From: an uncultured Blautia sp.
Lineage (GTDB): Bacteria; Bacillota; Clostridia; Lachnospirales; Lachnospiraceae
DNA: 54,305 nucleotides
Assembly (NCBI GenBank): GCA_900539145.1
Contig: UQAX01000014.1
Location: 1-54,305, forward strand
Direction: 5' to 3'
Below, one piece after another: positions 51,809 to 54,305 of the stretch. Each line of letters opens with the position of its first letter. The stretch's first letter is position 1. A program made the translations under genes and the position numbers. The notes under the pieces are model-generated. The model did not search any database. It was not told the DNA's origin and saw only the letters and a list, made by a program, of their open reading frames with translations.

Positions 51809-51868
51809 ATGTATTCTTTAAGACAATATCTGAAAACCCAACTGTGACAAAAAGGAGGTTTTTGTTTC

Positions 51869-52429
51869 ATGGAAACGAAAGAGTTTACCAAAAACTGTAT
51901 TATGGATGCACTGATACAGCTTATGCACACAAAAGATTACAATGACATTACCATTACCGATATTACAAAGCGTGCCGGCGTATCCCGCATGTCTTATTAT
52001 CGCAACTATAAGTCAAAAGACGATATTCTGCTGGACTATATGTATCGAATTTTAAAGGAATATGTGGAAGATTTAAAAGACCCTGCCTTTTCTTCTAATT
52101 TTCAGACCTATGAACATATTTTAAGCAGTATGAAATATCTCCAGAAATACAAGGATTACGTTCTTTGCATCACACAGGCAAATCGCTCCCAAATTCTTCT
52201 ATATGGGCTGGATTTGTATATGTTAGAAGTAACCCAGACACAAAACACCTCTTCATTGGAGCGATACGAGCTCTACTATTATTCCGGCGCACTGTATAAT
52301 ATTTTTATGCACTGGTTACAGGAAGATATGAAAGAAGACGCAGAGGTCATCGCTTCGCTCATTTATAACCATATTAAAAATCATCGTTTTTGCGAAATTC
52401 ACAAAAAAGAAGAAAAGCCCACAAAATGA
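51869..52429 (+). CDS. TetR-family regulator (DhaS-like C-terminal)
   Basis: A 186-residue regulator with the TetR helix-turn-helix at the N-terminus (ITITDITKRAGVSRMSYYRNYKSKDDIL, about 25-53) and an all-helical ligand domain (about 60-180). AAAAAGGAGG supports the start. It faces degV across a perfect palindrome, so it probably represses degV and itself; a fatty-acid-type ligand is an inference from the DegV neighbour. The xanthine/uracil permease follows in the same direction after 78 nt. Confidence 0.85.
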   Translation: METKEFTKNCIMDALIQLMHTKDYNDITITDITKRAGVSRMSYYRNYKSKDDILLDYMYRILKEYVEDLKDPAFSSNFQTYEHILSSMKYLQKYKDYVLCITQANRSQILLYGLDLYMLEVTQTQNTSSLERYELYYYSGALYNIFMHWLQEDMKEDAEVIASLIYNHIKNHRFCEIHKKEEKPTK

Positions 52430-52507
52430 TTGACTTCTTTTTCCCAACAGTAATAGAGTGTTAGGTGGAAAAATTAAGAGAATATAAAATTCTAAGGAGA
52501 AAAGAAA

Positions 52508-53917
52508 ATGCAAAAGAAACAAAATTATTCCAGCCCATACCAGCTGGAAGGAAGAATTCCCTTAGGACAGGCAATTTTATATGGTTTGCAGCATGTTATG
52601 GCCATGTTTGTGGGGAATTTAACGCCTGTTCTGTTGATTACCGGTGCATGTGCTCTGGACGGGGGACTTCAGCTTCAAATCATTCAAAATGCGATGCTGA
52701 TGGCAGGGATTATCACACTGTTACAGATTTTTACAATCGGACCGGTTGGCGCAAAGCTTCCTATTGTAATGGGAACAAGTTCCGGTTTTATCGGAGTGTG
52801 CAGCGGCGTAGCATCTACCATGGGGCAAGGAATTGTCACCTATGGCGCTATTATTTTTGCCAGTTTTATCGGTGGACTATTTGAGACTGTGTTAGGATTT
52901 TTCCTCAAACCTCTTCGCCGTTTCTTTCCTTCACTGGTAACAGGAACCGTAGTAATGGCAATCGGACTGTCTCTGATTTCTGTTGGAATTAATTCCTTTG
53001 GGGGCGGAAATAATAATGGAGATTTCGGTTCTCTTCCTAACCTTTTTGTGGGAACTGTGGTTCTTGTAACCATTATTCTGTTAAAGCATTTTACCAAAGG
53101 TGTTACCAGTACGGCATCAATTTTAATCGGAATTGTTGTAGGTTACATCGTCTGTGGAATTATGGGAATGATTTTACCCACAACTTATCAGTATGTTGAT
53201 CCGGCAACACAGGAAACTGTCACCAAAACCTGCTCTTGGGTTCTTGATTTCTCAAAAGTAAGTGATGCAAGCTGGTTTGCAGTTCCTGCATTCATGCCTT
53301 TCGGGTTCAGCAAGGATATGATTGACCTTCGTGCTATCATTCCGATTGTGATTATGTTTATTGTAACAGCTGTGGAGACAGTTGGAGACACTTCCGCTAT
53401 TACAGAAGGCGGTCTTGGAAGAGAAGCAACTGACAAGGAGCTGTCAGGTTCTGTAATCTGTGACGGTCTTGGCTCTTCTATTGCTGCATTCTTTGGTGTA
53501 CTTCCTAATACATCTTTCAGCCAGAATGTAGGATTGATTGCCATGACAAAGATTGTCAACCTCTTTGCCATTTCAACCGGAGCTATTTTTCTGGTGCTTT
53601 GCGGATTATTCCCGAAGCTGGCGGCAATTATACAGATGATGCCTCAAAGTGTGCTGGGCGGCGCTGCTGTTATGATGTTTGCTTCTATTGTTGTCAGTGG
53701 AATTCAGCTTGTAACAAAAGACGGTGTCAGCAACCGTACGGTAACAATCGTATCCGTGGCTCTAGGTCTGGGATATGGTCTGGGAGCAAATACAGAAGTG
53801 CTTTCTAACCTACCGCAATTTGTAGAGCTGATTTTTGGCGGTTCAGGAATTGTTCCTGCTGCAATTATCGCTATGATTTTAAATATTGCAATTCCAAAGG
53901 ATAAGGAAGCTGCATAA
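52508..53917 (+). CDS. NCS2-family nucleobase permease (xanthine/uric-acid type)
   Basis: A 469-residue permease of the nucleobase-ascorbate transporter family with about fourteen membrane segments. The substrate helices carry GTSSGFIGVCSG, AVETVGDTSAITEGG and PNTSFSQNVGLIAMTK; the SQNVGLI sequence (the NCS2 QxN-type motif) points to xanthine or uric acid more than uracil. It imports the base with protons or cations. The leader is too short for a purine riboswitch and none is seen. A molybdenum hydroxylase operon 10 kb away could act on imported purines. Confidence 0.88.
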   Translation: MQKKQNYSSPYQLEGRIPLGQAILYGLQHVMAMFVGNLTPVLLITGACALDGGLQLQIIQNAMLMAGIITLLQIFTIGPVGAKLPIVMGTSSGFIGVCSGVASTMGQGIVTYGAIIFASFIGGLFETVLGFFLKPLRRFFPSLVTGTVVMAIGLSLISVGINSFGGGNNNGDFGSLPNLFVGTVVLVTIILLKHFTKGVTSTASILIGIVVGYIVCGIMGMILPTTYQYVDPATQETVTKTCSWVLDFSKVSDASWFAVPAFMPFGFSKDMIDLRAIIPIVIMFIVTAVETVGDTSAITEGGLGREATDKELSGSVICDGLGSSIAAFFGVLPNTSFSQNVGLIAMTKIVNLFAISTGAIFLVLCGLFPKLAAIIQMMPQSVLGGAAVMMFASIVVSGIQLVTKDGVSNRTVTIVSVALGLGYGLGANTEVLSNLPQFVELIFGGSGIVPAAIIAMILNIAIPKDKEAA

Positions 53918-53943
53918 AGAACAATCAGAAAGTATATATAGGT

Positions 53944-53983
53944 AAAGGGAGCTGTCATTTTCATGTGATAACTCCCTTTATTA
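53944..53983 (+). terminator. Terminator of the NCS2 permease
   Basis: AAAGGGAGCTGTCA (53944-53957) pairs with TGATAACTCCCTTT (53966-53979) with minor wobble over an 8-nt loop, followed by ATTATAT. Its arms share GAGCTGTCA with the outer arms of the element at 36414. Confidence 0.8.
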
Positions 53984-54015
53984 TATCTCAAGCAATTATG
54001 TATGCAAAAAAATAC

Positions 54016-54043
54016 TTGCAATTTTCGCAAACTATGCTATAAT
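54016..54043 (+). promoter_or_regulatory. Promoter of the tRNA-Tyr/tRNA-Leu unit
   Basis: TTGCAA (54016-54021), 16-bp spacer and TATAAT (54038-54043), about 22 nt upstream of tRNA-Tyr. Confidence 0.75.
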
Positions 54044-54064
54044 TCTATTTAGTCAAAATGACAT

Positions 54065-54146
54065 GGGCGATTTCCCGAGTGGCCAAAGGGGACAGACTGT
54101 AAATCTGCTGGCAACGCCTTCGGTGGTTCGAATCCACCATCGCCCA
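54065..54146 (+). tRNA. tRNA-Tyr (anticodon GTA)
   Basis: An 82-nt class II tRNA: acceptor stem GGGCGAT / ATCGCCC, anticodon loop CTGTAAA with GTA at 54099-54101, a long variable arm (TGGCAACGCC) and T-arm GGTTCGAATCC. Discriminator A; CCA is not encoded. Confidence 0.94.
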
Positions 54147-54159
54147 TCATAAAAGACTT

Positions 54160-54246
54160 GCCGCAGTGGCGGAACAGGCAGACGCACAGGACTTAAAATC
54201 CTGCGGGACTTATACTCCCGTACCGGTTCGATTCCGGTCTGCGGCA
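54160..54246 (+). tRNA. tRNA-Leu (anticodon TAA)
   Basis: An 87-nt class II tRNA, 13 nt after tRNA-Tyr: acceptor stem GCCGCAG / CTGCGGC, anticodon stem CAGGA / TCCTG with loop CTTAAAA and TAA at 54194-54196, a long variable arm and T-arm GGTTCGATTCC. Discriminator A; CCA is not encoded. Confidence 0.94.
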
Positions 54247-54255
54247 TTAGTAAAA

Positions 54256-54305
54256 AAGTGTCTTCGACACTTCAACTCCCCTGCCCCTCAATCTTTGAGG
54301 GGTTG
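54256..54305 (+). terminator. Hairpins after the tRNA pair (cut by window end)
   Basis: AAGTGTC-TTC-GACACTT (54256-54272) is a tight hairpin after tRNA-Leu. A second stem CCCCTCAA / TTGAGGGG (from about 54285) reaches the end of the window, so the T run that would mark a terminator may lie outside. Confidence 0.55.

Noticed and set aside
52430..52507. A purine riboswitch before the NCS2 permease
   Set aside because: The gap is only 78 nt with no three-way junction or terminator; nothing matches the purine aptamer core.

Overview
The window looks like chromosomal DNA of a low-GC anaerobic Firmicute, most likely a gut Lachnospiraceae (Blautia/Ruminococcus type). This is inferred from strong GGAGG ribosome-binding sites, TTGACA/TATAAT promoters, tRNA genes without encoded CCA, the mix of gene families and the absence of respiratory genes. 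I saw no insertion sequence, phage gene or CRISPR array. Coding density is high. Several start codons below were set downstream of the longest open frame because the ribosome-binding site lies there.

Layout. (1) 1-4.4 kb: a Crp/Fnr-type regulator faces a tight five-gene operon: two HD-domain proteins, a pyridoxamine-kinase-like protein, a TIGR04076-like protein and a class III aminotransferase. One palindrome between them fits repression of the regulator and activation of the operon. I do not recognise this set as a described system. (2) 4.4-8.1 kb: KdpDE-like two-component genes with a KtrB-type potassium channel subunit but no KtrA. (3) 8.2-12.9 kb: a heterodimeric ABC exporter with one degenerate ATP site, then a VanY-type D,D-carboxypeptidase. 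(4) 13-24.5 kb: a sulfated-glycan utilisation locus on the minus strand, with solute-binding lipoprotein, two permeases, GH88 unsaturated glucuronyl hydrolase, two Cys-type sulfatases, a P-loop kinase and a YesM/YesN two-component pair. (5) 24.6-30.8 kb: a sulfur module with a YeiH-family exporter, a flavin oxidoreductase without redox cysteines, a LysR regulator, a DUF134 regulator and an 860-residue fusion of CoA-disulfide reductase, rhodanese, siroheme sulfite-reductase and ferredoxin domains. (6) 30.9-34.3 kb: a response regulator/ABC/kinase module of the peptide-resistance type. (7) 34.4-39.3 kb: NlpC/P60 hydrolase, PsiE-like protein, M18 aminopeptidase and amino-acid permease. (8) 39.4-42.9 kb: a three-subunit molybdenum hydroxylase of the xanthine dehydrogenase family, with a terminator-like hairpin in its leader. 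(9) 43.1-54.3 kb: MATE transporter, SH3 lipoprotein, AsnA with an iron-type binding protein facing a DtxR regulator, a DivIVA-like protein, tRNA-Arg, an ABC-class ATPase, DegV facing a TetR regulator across a perfect palindrome, an NCS2 xanthine/uracil permease, and tRNA-Tyr with tRNA-Leu.

How they may work together: regions 4 and 5 can be read as one pathway. Extracellular glycan fragments are imported, cut and desulfated; the sulfur oxyanion is exported or reduced. That link is an inference from order and families. A second theme is a dispersed intergenic element, four copies sharing a core near TATACATTTTTAGCGAATTT, mostly between convergent genes, which looks like a hairpin-forming repeat or bidirectional terminator family.
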